From an uncultured Alistipes sp. (GTDB taxonomy: Bacteria > Bacteroidota > Bacteroidia > Bacteroidales > Rikenellaceae), in the NCBI GenBank assembly GCA_947177225.1, contig CAMWTS010000002.1, forward strand, positions 89,490-153,489: DNA of 64,000 nt, written 5' to 3'. Below, piece by piece: positions 44,666 through 54,251 of the stretch (positions are counted from its first letter, which is position 1; the number at the start of each line of letters is the position of its first letter). A model generated the notes under the pieces. It saw nothing but the letters and a program-made list of their open reading frames with translations. It searched no databases and was not told where the DNA came from. Both the position numbers and the translations under genes were made by a program.

Positions 44666-45631
44666 ATGAAAAACTCTCTTATCTGCATCTCGCTATGCAC
44701 TTTGCTGATGATGGCCGCAGCGACGGCTGCGGCTGCCGAACGCGAAGTGCGTATCGACTGCCCGTGGGGGACGATTTACGCCACACTGGCTACCCCCGAC
44801 GGCGATACACAACCCTCGACCGCGGTGGTGATAATAGCCGGATCGGGACCCACCGACCGCAACGGCAACTCAGCCATGGGACTCTCGCCCGCAAGCTACC
44901 GGCTGCTCTCCGACGAGCTTTGCGCCGCAGGCTTCGCCGTGCTGCGTTACGACAAACGCGCCATAGGCCGCAGCACCTGCCCCATGGAGCTGCTGGCCGA
45001 CCTCACCTTCGACGACTATGTCGACGACGCGGCAAGATGTATCGCATTCCTTCGCGAGCAGGGTTTCGACAAGGTAGTGCCCATAGGCCACAGCGAAGGT
45101 TCGCTCATAGCCCTTTGTGCGGCGCAGGCCGTGCCCGTCGACGGCATCGTATCGCTGTCGGGAGCCGGTTACAGATTCGACGTGATCCTCAACCGTCAGC
45201 TCGCCGGGCAGTTGCTCGCCACCGACATGGGTCTCATGGTGCGCGCCTCGACCATACTCAACTCTCTGGCCGCAGGCAAACGCGTCGACGAAGTCCCGCA
45301 GGCGTTACAACCCCTTCTGGGAGGACATGTACAGCCGTTCATCATGTCGCAGCTGCGCTACGACCCGGCCAATCTGGCACGCCGCACACGGCAGCCTATG
45401 CTGATCGTGACCGGCGGCAACGACATACAGATAACGCCTGACAACGCCGAACGGCTCCACGCCGCGGCACCCGGTTCGCGACTCGTGATACTGCCGCTAA
45501 TGACTCACGTGTTGAAAGATTGCGACTCGACCGACATGATGACACAAATATCCGGCGTATATTCCAACTCGACGCTGCCCATAACCGAGGGGCTGAGCGC
45601 CGCGATAACCGAATTTCTGCAAACCATCTAA
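44666..45631 (+). CDS. Secreted alpha/beta hydrolase
   Basis: A 321-residue alpha/beta hydrolase with an N-terminal signal peptide (MKNSLICISLCTLLMMAAATAAAA). The oxyanion region is IIAGSGPTDRNGN, the nucleophile elbow GHSEGS (S143), and the catalytic His lies in LPLMTHVLKD near residue 281. An aspartate in TGGNDIQI is a plausible triad acid. The GPTDRNGN motif is typical of Bacteroidota serine aminopeptidase S33-like hydrolases. Substrate unknown; it is probably periplasmic. It lies 35 bp after xerD and 12 bp before an MBL-fold gene. Confidence 0.88.
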   Translation: MKNSLICISLCTLLMMAAATAAAAEREVRIDCPWGTIYATLATPDGDTQPSTAVVIIAGSGPTDRNGNSAMGLSPASYRLLSDELCAAGFAVLRYDKRAIGRSTCPMELLADLTFDDYVDDAARCIAFLREQGFDKVVPIGHSEGSLIALCAAQAVPVDGIVSLSGAGYRFDVILNRQLAGQLLATDMGLMVRASTILNSLAAGKRVDEVPQALQPLLGGHVQPFIMSQLRYDPANLARRTRQPMLIVTGGNDIQITPDNAERLHAAAPGSRLVILPLMTHVLKDCDSTDMMTQISGVYSNSTLPITEGLSAAITEFLQTI

Positions 45632-45643
45632 AAACCATAGCTT

Positions 45644-46369
45644 ATGTCTCTGCTGTCAAGATTATTCTCTTCGTCGTCCGATGCCGGGCGTTACCCCTTC
45701 GACGACATAACGCTGCCCGACGGCAGCTCGCTCCGGCTGACATTCTTCGCCCATGCCTCGATCGCCATCGAGTACCGCGGCCTGCACATCTACGTCGACC
45801 CCGTCGGACAGAACGCCGACTACGAATCGCTGCCCAAGGCCGACATCATACTGGTGACACACTCTCACTACGACCACTTCGACATGGCTGCCATCGATGC
45901 TCTCAAAAAGGGCTCCACAGCGATACTCTGCGACAAGACCTCGGCCGAGTCGTTCTCCGGCGACTGCTTCACCATGCTGCCCGGTGCCACGGCACGCCCC
46001 GCCGACGGCATCACCGTCGATGCCGTGGCGGCCTACAACACCTCGCCCGAGCAGTTGCAGTTCCACCCGCGCCAGAGAGAGGATTGCGGCTATGTCATAG
46101 GCTTCGAGGCCGGACTGCGCATCTACATATCGGGCGATACCGAACCAATCGACGAGATGCGCTCGCTGCACGATATCGACATAGCTTTCATATGCGCCAA
46201 CCAGCCATATACCATGAAGCCCGAACAGGTCAGAGAGGCTGTCGGGATCATACGCCCGAAAGTGCTGTACCCCTACCACTTCGGCCAGGTCGACGAGCCC
46301 ACCGATGTCGAGGCTTTGCGAGAGCTGCTGTCGCCGCTGACCGAAGTTCGCCTGCGCCCGCTGGCATAA
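45644..46369 (+). CDS. Metallo-beta-lactamase-fold hydrolase, UPF0173-like
   Basis: A 241-residue MBL-fold protein with the metal-binding motif THSHYDHFD (HxHxDH), a second-shell SGDTE and a C-terminal YPYHFGQ. The N-terminal part has FFAHASIAIEYRGLHIYVDP, which matches UPF0173/UlaG-like hydrolases rather than true beta-lactamases. No signal peptide is evident, so it is probably cytoplasmic. The substrate is unknown. Its stop is 34 bp ahead of the alpha-2-macroglobulin gene. Confidence 0.86.
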   Translation: MSLLSRLFSSSSDAGRYPFDDITLPDGSSLRLTFFAHASIAIEYRGLHIYVDPVGQNADYESLPKADIILVTHSHYDHFDMAAIDALKKGSTAILCDKTSAESFSGDCFTMLPGATARPADGITVDAVAAYNTSPEQLQFHPRQREDCGYVIGFEAGLRIYISGDTEPIDEMRSLHDIDIAFICANQPYTMKPEQVREAVGIIRPKVLYPYHFGQVDEPTDVEALRELLSPLTEVRLRPLA

Positions 46370-46403
46370 CCGATTCGAAAAATACGACAAATTCCTAACC
46401 GTC

Positions 46404-49400
46404 ATGAAACGATTCATCACCCTGGCCTGGCTTGCGCTCGCGCTTCACTCGGCGTCACATGCGCAAAGTTCGCTCATCGAGTCGCCCCAACGCTCACGCA
46501 GCGTGGCCGTATATCGTCTTTCGGGCGACGACGTGCGCAAGATATACATCGATGACAGGAAACCCACCCGACAGATGATGCGCGACTGCACAGGCATCTA
46601 CGCCGACTGCGGCAGCATACCGCAGCTCGACCGGGGCAACTATCTTGTGGTGGAGAGCCATGGCGGCAAATTGAAATACACATGCCGCACGGTGGACAAC
46701 TTCCACGCACGGCTGGTCCGCGGCAGCGGTGTGCAGCTGCTTCTGACGGATACGCTCGGAGGCATCATAACCGACGCCAGTGTCAAAGCCGGCAGCCGCA
46801 AGTTGCGCTACGATCCCGTCACACGCACCTACAACACCTCCGAGTTGAAAGACGAAAGCATCGTCGAGATCGACAACCGCGGCGTGATGCACTACTTGGA
46901 GATCGATCGCCAGAGTCTCTACCCCATCTATCGCAGCCGCCGCGGCGACAAGGCGGCCGGCTCCTTCAAGCGCATCTTCGGCGGAAAGCCTGCCGAGGAC
47001 AACCACAGTTTCATCGTGCTGAACAAGCCGCGCTACAAACCGGGCGATACGGTACGCTTCAAAGCCTATATGGCTCCCGGATCGCGGCCGTTCAAATCGG
47101 AATTGGAGGTGCATATCGACATAGACGGCAAAGATACCATGCTGATGAATGTCGCCCCCTATCGCGACGGCTTCTACGAAGGGGCGTTCGCCCTGGACAA
47201 GGGGCTTGGACTGAGACTCGGCAGATGGTACACGATGACTCTTCGCGACAGCCGCATCAAGGTATGGGAGAGTGTCCCGTTACGCTATGAGGAGTACCAG
47301 CTGACAGCCATAGACTTCGATGCCAAGACCGAACGCGAGCGGTACACCAAAGGCGAAGAGGTCGGCATCGTGCTCTCGGCACACGACGAGAACGATCTGC
47401 CCCTGTACGATGCCGAAGTGGAGATCACCATGCGCAGCAGCGGCAGCATCGCCGACTGCCACGGCACTCTCTTTGTCCCCGACACCATGTGGCACTATCG
47501 CCGGCCGATGAACGGTCGGCGCATGCAGCGGATCGTCATACCCGACTCGGTGTTCATCGACGGGGTATCGATGCGCTGCAATCTGCTGTGCATTATGACC
47601 GATGCTACCGGCGAGCAGCATCGCATGCGCTGCGAATTCACGACAGACCGGCGGCAGACCGTTATCGACATAAGCGTAAAGCACGGCATAATGACCCTGC
47701 GGGAGCTGATCGACGGTCGCAGCGTCGGCTCGCGGGCACTGCTCACGGCCGAGAACGAAGATTGCGAGGTGATCTTCCGCGACTCGGTGACACTGCCCTA
47801 CACCGCACCCATCGACTGCATGGCCGCCAAGTACCGAATAGAGTCGGACTCGGCCGCGGAGGAGTTCTTAACGCAGGATTATGCGACAGAGATGCTGAGC
47901 TGCGACATATTGCGCGACACAGCCGGCAACGGTGCCCGCATACGCGTCGACAACCCGTCGGGCATGCCGTTCTGGTATACCGTGCGGCGCGACAGACGTA
48001 TCATCGACCACGGCTATGCCACACGGCTCGACACACTCTACGACGACGGCAAACTGCGCCCCTACTCCCTGCGGGTAGCATATCTGGCAGGCGATGAGGC
48101 ATACAGTCTGCATCGCGAGCTGAGCGTAGAGCAGAAATCGCTGTCGTTAGCCGTCACAACACCCGACAAGGTATATCCCGGACAACGCGCCGAGGTGGAG
48201 GTGGAGGTAACCGACCGGCGCGGACGTCCGGTCAAAGGTGCCGACATCACAGCCTACGCCTACACCGCCAAGTTCGACATGGCGGCAACATACATACCCC
48301 GATACGACAAAATCCTCCGTGCACGCCCACTCGACGAACGCCTCTACGACTCGTACGATCTCGATGGCCGCACAATGTATGCGCCGCTCGACTACACGTT
48401 GTGGCGCGACCGGCTCGGTCTGGACTCCGTGGAGTTCTACCGATTCCTCTATCCCGATCCCATCTATACCCACACCGCCGCCTCGCGCGACAGCATCACC
48501 ACACTGATGCCGTATGCCGTCGTCGATGGCGCATTGCAAGGCATACACCTGCTGTGGCTGGACGGTCGTCTGTGCTACTGGCACCAGGGAGGCAGCAGCA
48601 GTCCGATATTGCGCGTGCGACCCGGACGGCACCGGCTACGCATGCTGACTTCGGAACGTATCGTCGAGATCGATTCGATAGAGGTGGCCAGAGGTATGAA
48701 AAACATCATATCGGCCGATGTCCGGCAGAGCAGCGGGAGAGTAAACGTCATAATGCGCCAAGCCAAACAGACCGGCACGCTCTCCGACGACGAATACGAA
48801 GAATTGCAGCGTCACGTCATAAGCATCGAACCGCACTTCGGCGACGCAGTGCTCACCGGCAGCGACTCACGCATCACGCTCATGCCGATGCCCGCAGCCA
48901 TATTGTCGGGCGATGCCATCTATCGTCTCGAATCCGACAACACCGCCTCACGCACCTACCGCAGGCCATGCACGGCAGGAGTGGTGCCATACAGCGTCGG
49001 CGAGATCGACGACGACGGCATATCGAGCCTCATGGCCGATACGGCACACATAGCCGACTTCAAGGTCGAGGGAGGTTACCGCTACGACATACGCCCCGGC
49101 TACCAGAGCCGCACCTCGTGGCGTGAGTCGCCCGTGTCGCGCACCATAGCACCATACAGCCCCGCCACGTCGTTCCGCCGCGAGGCCGATACACGCCGGA
49201 GCCTTCACGACGACTTCACCGAGCGTATAAAACAGCGCATAGCCTCGCGCAGCGGACGCATATCCCGCCGCGATACGATCGAAGGCGAATGCCGTCTCAA
49301 CATACTTATCAAGGATCACGACAACGACACCCGCCGGTCACAGCGACTCGCCACAGCTCTGTTCGACGACTGCGGACTCCACTCGATCTACTACGGCAAC

Positions 49401-52298
49401 ACTCGCAGGATAGCCGATCTGAGCGCCGGACGCTACACCGTCGCCGTCATCATGTGCGACTCGACCTCCCTGCACGGCAGCATCGACATTCGTTCGGGCG
49501 GCGACAACTATCTGCAACTCGACGCTCGCCGGATCATCGCACAGCCCGATTCGCTCGCCCTCACCGCGCTCGACCGTCTGGGCAAGATGATCTCCGTGCG
49601 CCTGCCCGAATCATACGCCCTGCAACGCCGTCCGCATGCCGCCGACACCACATATGTCGCAGCACCCTCCGACGCAGGGATTTACAGTGCCGACAACGAC
49701 CGCAACAAGATTGTAACAGGCACCGTAACAGATCAGAGCGACGGAATGCCGCTGATCGGCGCAATCGTAAGGACAGACAGCGGCTCCACCGCATCGACCG
49801 ACATCGACGGACGTTTCCGGCTGCCGTACAAGGGCGACAAGCTCATCACCGTATCCTACATAGGCTACGAGCCATACACGGTTCGTCTGCGCAGCGGCTA
49901 CGACTATCGCATTGTACTGCAACCCAATATCGACATGCTGGAAGATGTGGTGATAACGGCCTACGGCAGCACCAGACGCAGTGCCATGACGGGCAGCGTA
50001 GCCGTCAACTCTAAGGCAGCTGATATGCTCGAAGGCAGTGTCAACGGCATACAGATCAGGGGGCGCACCGCCACGACCGACAGGCCGACGATTGTCGTCG
50101 ACGGCGAGATATGGGAAGGCGAGCTGTCGGATATCGACCCCTCGCTCATCATCGGCATGGAGAGCATCGGCGACGACTCCGACAACGGTCTCTACGGCTC
50201 GACTTCATCGCGCAAGACGATCGTCATAACCACTGCCGGCGGAGCGTTGCACCCTGAGCATATAGCCGAAGAGGAGTTTGCCGAGGGGTGGCGCAAGGCG
50301 GGATCGATACGTCACGACTTCCGCGACGATGCGTTCTGGCAGCCGCGCACAGTCACCGGCGACGACGGCCGCGCACGATTCCACGTCACCTACCCCGACG
50401 ACATCACCGCATGGAATGCCAATTTCATAGCAGTGGGAGGCCGCCGTCTCACCGCACAGCAGCAGAGGATCATACGCTCGACAACACCCGTAAACGCACG
50501 TCTGTCGCTGCCCGAATTCGCCATACACGGCGACTCGATAACAGCCGTCGGACGCATGACCAACTATCTGACCGACACGGTGGAGCTGTGGCGGACGATC
50601 GTCGTCGACAAGGCCGACAGCTGTCGCATAACACTCGCCGACAGCCATATCGACCGCATACCGGTGATCGCACCCTCGGACGACTCGCTGCAAATCAGCT
50701 ACTCGCTCCGCACCGACGACGGCTACTGCGACGGCGAACGCCACTCGATACCGCTCCTGCGGCAGGGCACCGAAGCGGCATACGGACAAACCTTCATACT
50801 CGACGACACGCTGCCCCGCACATTCACCCCCGATCCGTCGCTCGGCGCAGTCAGCATACACGCACAGACATCGGGCATCGACCGGCTCTCGGACGAGATC
50901 GACCGCATCGCCCGCTACCGCTACTCATGCAACGAGCAGACCGCATCGAAGCTAAAAGCACAGCTGGCACGCCGAAAAATATCGCTTGCCCGCGGCCAGA
51001 AGTTCGACGGCGACAGAGATATCAAACGCCTCATCGAGCAGCTCACCGATCCCAGGCGCCGCACGGCCGACCGTCTGTGGAGCTGGTGGAGCGGCGGCAG
51101 CTACACTCCGTGGATCACACTTCACGCAGTAGAGGCTCTGACCGAGGCGCAAAACGCCGGCTACAAGGCGGCTATCGACCGCCGTCGCATGGCCGAGACC
51201 CTGCGCCTGCATCTCGACCGCATAATCGAGGGAGTTGCGCCGCACGATGTCGACCGCTCGGCCAAGGCCATGATACACACGCTTATGACACTGCACATAC
51301 TCGATCCGCAAATCGATTGCCGCCCATATATCGATGCCATCGCTTCGATCGGCGACCAGAGTGCCGGCACATGGATACGATACCGGCAGGCAGCCATGGA
51401 GCTGTGCCGGATACCCGTCGACCGCAATGCCCTGCTGGCACGGGCGCAACGGTCGTTCGACGGCGGATTGCATTGGGGCGACACCGCTGCGCACAGACGC
51501 TGGTGCACGCCAGACGACGACGAGACTCTGACCACCATGGCAGCCTACCGGCTGCTGCGCGAAACGGGCGGCAGCGACGACGAGTTGGCAGCCGTACGCA
51601 TATGGCTTTGTCAGCAGCTCAGCGAAAGCGCATGGGTCAACACCTACCTCTCGTCGTGCATCATAGAGACTATTCTGCCCGACATGCTCACCGCCGAAAA
51701 CAGCCGCGGCACTGCCGCCGTAGAGATCGACGGCCGCCGCTACGACTCGTTCCCGGTGCATCTGGAACTCGATCCGGCAAAGCCGGTAACCGTTTCCGGC
51801 AGCGGCAGCTCACCGATCTTCATCACGCTCTATCAGAGCGGCTGGGAGCAGAATCCGCAACCTCGCAGCGAAGGCTTCACTGTCGAATCGCAGCTCTTTG
51901 CCGGCGGATTGCCGACCGACACACTGGAAAAGGGTGCGGCGGCAGAGTTGCGCGTGAACATCGAGTCGGAGGCCGATGCGCGATACGTGATGATAGAGAT
52001 TCCCGTTCCGGCAGGTTGCAGCTGTCTCTCGAAAAACAGCCGCAGCAACCCGCATCAGATATGGCGCGAGAACTTCAAGGAGCGCGTGGTAGTATTCTGC
52101 GACCGCCTGCCGCAGGGCAGCCATACTTTCACCATCGAGCTGCTGCCGCGCTACACCGGCCGCTACCGCATCAACCCGGCACGCGCCAGCCTGATGTATT
52201 ACCCCACGGTATTCGGCCGCAATGCCATGACCGACTGCACAATAGATGAGCGCAATCCCGACAGCGGAATCACTCCGGACAATCAAGATACAATATGA
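46404..52298 (+). CDS. Bacterial alpha-2-macroglobulin with embedded SusC-plug-like segment
   Basis: A 1964-residue protein with signal peptide MKRFITLAWLALALHSASHAQ and no lipobox. MG-type domains include FIVLNKPRYKPGDTVRFKAY (about 207) and TPDKVYPGQRAEVEVEVTDR (about 583). A carboxypeptidase-regulatory domain (about 1105-1185, GTVTDQSDGMPLIGAIVRTD) leads into a compact TonB-plug-like segment (about 1187-1280, EDVVITAYGSTRRSAMTGSV and RPTIVVDGEIW). Then come the alpha-2-macroglobulin domain (about 1295-1345) and the thioester motif SCNEQTASKLK (C1509, Q1512) with its helical toroid, and a C-terminal receptor-like domain. It probably traps proteases at the envelope. Confidence 0.88.
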   Translation: MKRFITLAWLALALHSASHAQSSLIESPQRSRSVAVYRLSGDDVRKIYIDDRKPTRQMMRDCTGIYADCGSIPQLDRGNYLVVESHGGKLKYTCRTVDNFHARLVRGSGVQLLLTDTLGGIITDASVKAGSRKLRYDPVTRTYNTSELKDESIVEIDNRGVMHYLEIDRQSLYPIYRSRRGDKAAGSFKRIFGGKPAEDNHSFIVLNKPRYKPGDTVRFKAYMAPGSRPFKSELEVHIDIDGKDTMLMNVAPYRDGFYEGAFALDKGLGLRLGRWYTMTLRDSRIKVWESVPLRYEEYQLTAIDFDAKTERERYTKGEEVGIVLSAHDENDLPLYDAEVEITMRSSGSIADCHGTLFVPDTMWHYRRPMNGRRMQRIVIPDSVFIDGVSMRCNLLCIMTDATGEQHRMRCEFTTDRRQTVIDISVKHGIMTLRELIDGRSVGSRALLTAENEDCEVIFRDSVTLPYTAPIDCMAAKYRIESDSAAEEFLTQDYATEMLSCDILRDTAGNGARIRVDNPSGMPFWYTVRRDRRIIDHGYATRLDTLYDDGKLRPYSLRVAYLAGDEAYSLHRELSVEQKSLSLAVTTPDKVYPGQRAEVEVEVTDRRGRPVKGADITAYAYTAKFDMAATYIPRYDKILRARPLDERLYDSYDLDGRTMYAPLDYTLWRDRLGLDSVEFYRFLYPDPIYTHTAASRDSITTLMPYAVVDGALQGIHLLWLDGRLCYWHQGGSSSPILRVRPGRHRLRMLTSERIVEIDSIEVARGMKNIISADVRQSSGRVNVIMRQAKQTGTLSDDEYEELQRHVISIEPHFGDAVLTGSDSRITLMPMPAAILSGDAIYRLESDNTASRTYRRPCTAGVVPYSVGEIDDDGISSLMADTAHIADFKVEGGYRYDIRPGYQSRTSWRESPVSRTIAPYSPATSFRREADTRRSLHDDFTERIKQRIASRSGRISRRDTIEGECRLNILIKDHDNDTRRSQRLATALFDDCGLHSIYYGNTRRIADLSAGRYTVAVIMCDSTSLHGSIDIRSGGDNYLQLDARRIIAQPDSLALTALDRLGKMISVRLPESYALQRRPHAADTTYVAAPSDAGIYSADNDRNKIVTGTVTDQSDGMPLIGAIVRTDSGSTASTDIDGRFRLPYKGDKLITVSYIGYEPYTVRLRSGYDYRIVLQPNIDMLEDVVITAYGSTRRSAMTGSVAVNSKAADMLEGSVNGIQIRGRTATTDRPTIVVDGEIWEGELSDIDPSLIIGMESIGDDSDNGLYGSTSSRKTIVITTAGGALHPEHIAEEEFAEGWRKAGSIRHDFRDDAFWQPRTVTGDDGRARFHVTYPDDITAWNANFIAVGGRRLTAQQQRIIRSTTPVNARLSLPEFAIHGDSITAVGRMTNYLTDTVELWRTIVVDKADSCRITLADSHIDRIPVIAPSDDSLQISYSLRTDDGYCDGERHSIPLLRQGTEAAYGQTFILDDTLPRTFTPDPSLGAVSIHAQTSGIDRLSDEIDRIARYRYSCNEQTASKLKAQLARRKISLARGQKFDGDRDIKRLIEQLTDPRRRTADRLWSWWSGGSYTPWITLHAVEALTEAQNAGYKAAIDRRRMAETLRLHLDRIIEGVAPHDVDRSAKAMIHTLMTLHILDPQIDCRPYIDAIASIGDQSAGTWIRYRQAAMELCRIPVDRNALLARAQRSFDGGLHWGDTAAHRRWCTPDDDETLTTMAAYRLLRETGGSDDELAAVRIWLCQQLSESAWVNTYLSSCIIETILPDMLTAENSRGTAAVEIDGRRYDSFPVHLELDPAKPVTVSGSGSSPIFITLYQSGWEQNPQPRSEGFTVESQLFAGGLPTDTLEKGAAAELRVNIESEADARYVMIEIPVPAGCSCLSKNSRSNPHQIWRENFKERVVVFCDRLPQGSHTFTIELLPRYTGRYRINPARASLMYYPTVFGRNAMTDCTIDERNPDSGITPDNQDTI

Positions 52299-53038
52299 AA
52301 CATACATTGACATCGGAACTATGCGCTTACAGCATCGCAGCCTGCCGCATGGCCGCGGCTGCCGGCGTAAATCGCGTCGAGCTGTGTGCGGCACCCTCGG
52401 AGGGCGGCACGACACCCTCGGCGGCGACCATCGAAATGGCGCGCGAGGTGGAGCATCTGAGCCTTAGCGTGATGATCCGTCCGCGCGGCGGCGACTTCCT
52501 CTATACCGACGAGGAGTTCGAACAGATGCGGCGCGACACCCTCTTTGCCCGCCGTGCCGGTGCCGACAGCGTGGTCATCGGTCTGCTGACAGCCGACGGC
52601 ATGATCGACACCGTGCGCACGGCAGCACTGGTCGAGATTGCCGCACCCATGAAAGTGACCTTCCACCGCGCAGTCGATCTCACACGCGACTATCTGCATG
52701 CGGTGGAGCAGATCATCGCCTGCGGCTGCCATCGCATACTCACCTCCGGCGCAGAGTCGACGGCAGCAAAAGGCATAGACAATCTGCGGCGTGCGGTCGA
52801 GACCGCTGACGGACGCATCGAGATAATGGCTGGTTGCGGAGTCAACCCTTCCAACGTAGGCTTGATAGCCGCCACCGGCATCGACGCACTCCATTTCAGC
52901 GCACGGCGCGCAGTGGAGAGTGCCATGCGCTACCGGCGCGAAGGGGTCAACATGGGGGCTGCCGTCGACGAATATGCCCTCGCCGAGGCCGACCCTGCGA
53001 CAATACGAGAGATAATAAACAAAATAAAGGAGTTATGA
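52295..53038 (+). CDS. cutC: CutC family TIM-barrel protein
   Basis: A 247-residue CutC protein, recognised from SELCAYSIAACRMAAAAGVN, RVELCAAPSEGGTTPSA, MIRPRGGDFLYT, VTFHRAVDLTRD and GCGVNPSNVG. The family was first named for copper homeostasis, but a direct role in copper handling is doubtful for many members, and the reaction is not established. It overlaps both neighbours by four bases (ATGA), linking it in translation to the alpha-2-macroglobulin and to the transglutaminase-like gene. Confidence 0.92.
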   Translation: MKHTLTSELCAYSIAACRMAAAAGVNRVELCAAPSEGGTTPSAATIEMAREVEHLSLSVMIRPRGGDFLYTDEEFEQMRRDTLFARRAGADSVVIGLLTADGMIDTVRTAALVEIAAPMKVTFHRAVDLTRDYLHAVEQIIACGCHRILTSGAESTAAKGIDNLRRAVETADGRIEIMAGCGVNPSNVGLIAATGIDALHFSARRAVESAMRYRREGVNMGAAVDEYALAEADPATIREIINKIKEL

Positions 53039-54237
53039 AGAAGATAGTGTTAATTGCCGCAATCACGCTTTTGGCCGCAGGTTGCAGACCACGCAACGTC
53101 TATCCCGACGGTATACCGCAAAGCTGCCACGCTCTGCTCGACAAGGCACTCGACCGCTCGCCGCAGCGCAGCGCATGGATCGGCATGCTTGCGGATCTGC
53201 CGCAATCGCAGCGCGAAGGGGCTGCGTTCCTGCTGATAAACATGCCGCGCGGCGACCGCGACACGATGGAGGTGGAGCTGATGCGCGAGAATATCGATTT
53301 CGCCTACCGCGCACGCGAGCGGTTCGAATGGTGCGCCGCACTGCCCGACTCGATCTTCTTCAACGAGGTACTGCCCTACGCCGTCGTCGACGAGGTGCGC
53401 GACTCGTGGCGCAGGGATATGTTCGGGCTGTTCGCCCCGATAGTCGACACTTGCGCCGACATGGAGAGTGCCGCACGTGCCGTCAACGCCTCCATACCCC
53501 GCACGGTAGATGTCGAGTACAACACACTCAGAGAGAAGACCAATCAGAGTCCGGCAGAGTCGATGCGGCAGCACATGGCCTCGTGTACGGGATTGTCGAT
53601 ACTGCTCGTCGACGCACTGCGCTCGGTGGGCATACCGGCACGCTTCGTGGCCACGGCTTCGTGGCACGACAACCGCGGCAACCACAGCTGGACGGAGGTG
53701 ATGTCGGACGGCAGTTGGCGCATAACGGAGTATTATATGCCTCGCCAGTGGGACAAGACCTGGTTCATGGCCGATGCCGGACAAGCCGATGCCGACGACC
53801 GCACATATGCCATCTACGCCTCGTCGTTCGCTCCCACGGGCGACTGGCTGCCCATGGTGTGGAACGAGAAGTCACACGACGTGAGCGGCATCAACGTAAC
53901 CGACCGTTATCTGAACACGTATGCCGCCGCCGAGCAGAGAATGCGCAGCGACGGCAGTCATACCACACTCAGCATAGCCATGTTCCGGTCGCCCGAGCGC
54001 GCCACCGAGTCGGCCGACCGCATTGCAGCCAACGTCGACGTGTTCTGCGGCGAGGAGCAGATGGGCGGAGGCCGCACCGCCTCTGCCGAGCGCGACATGA
54101 ACGACATGCTGACACTGTGGCTGCCCAAGAACCGCCGCTACACACTCCTCTACGAGGGCAGCGATGGAGAGATGCACCGCCGGCATATCGACCTGGGCGG
54201 CGAACCGCAGACAGTCAGACTCTTTGCCCACGAGTAG
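53035..54237 (+). CDS. Transglutaminase-like lipoprotein
   Basis: A 400-residue lipoprotein (MKKIVLIAAITLLAAGC, lipid Cys17). The central transglutaminase core has a plausible Cys-His-Asp triad: RQHMASCTGLSILLVDALRS (Cys), DNRGNHSWTEVM (His) and WRITEYYMPRQWD (Asp). In bacteria this fold is often a protease or amidase rather than a cross-linker. A C-terminal beta-rich region follows (about 300-400, ending LGGEPQTVRLFA). The ATG overlaps the cutC stop. Being in the same operon as the macroglobulin suggests joint work on envelope proteins, which is inference. Confidence 0.85.
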   Translation: MKKIVLIAAITLLAAGCRPRNVYPDGIPQSCHALLDKALDRSPQRSAWIGMLADLPQSQREGAAFLLINMPRGDRDTMEVELMRENIDFAYRARERFEWCAALPDSIFFNEVLPYAVVDEVRDSWRRDMFGLFAPIVDTCADMESAARAVNASIPRTVDVEYNTLREKTNQSPAESMRQHMASCTGLSILLVDALRSVGIPARFVATASWHDNRGNHSWTEVMSDGSWRITEYYMPRQWDKTWFMADAGQADADDRTYAIYASSFAPTGDWLPMVWNEKSHDVSGINVTDRYLNTYAAAEQRMRSDGSHTTLSIAMFRSPERATESADRIAANVDVFCGEEQMGGGRTASAERDMNDMLTLWLPKNRRYTLLYEGSDGEMHRRHIDLGGEPQTVRLFAHE

Positions 54238-54251
54238 CCGACCGCCAAAGC

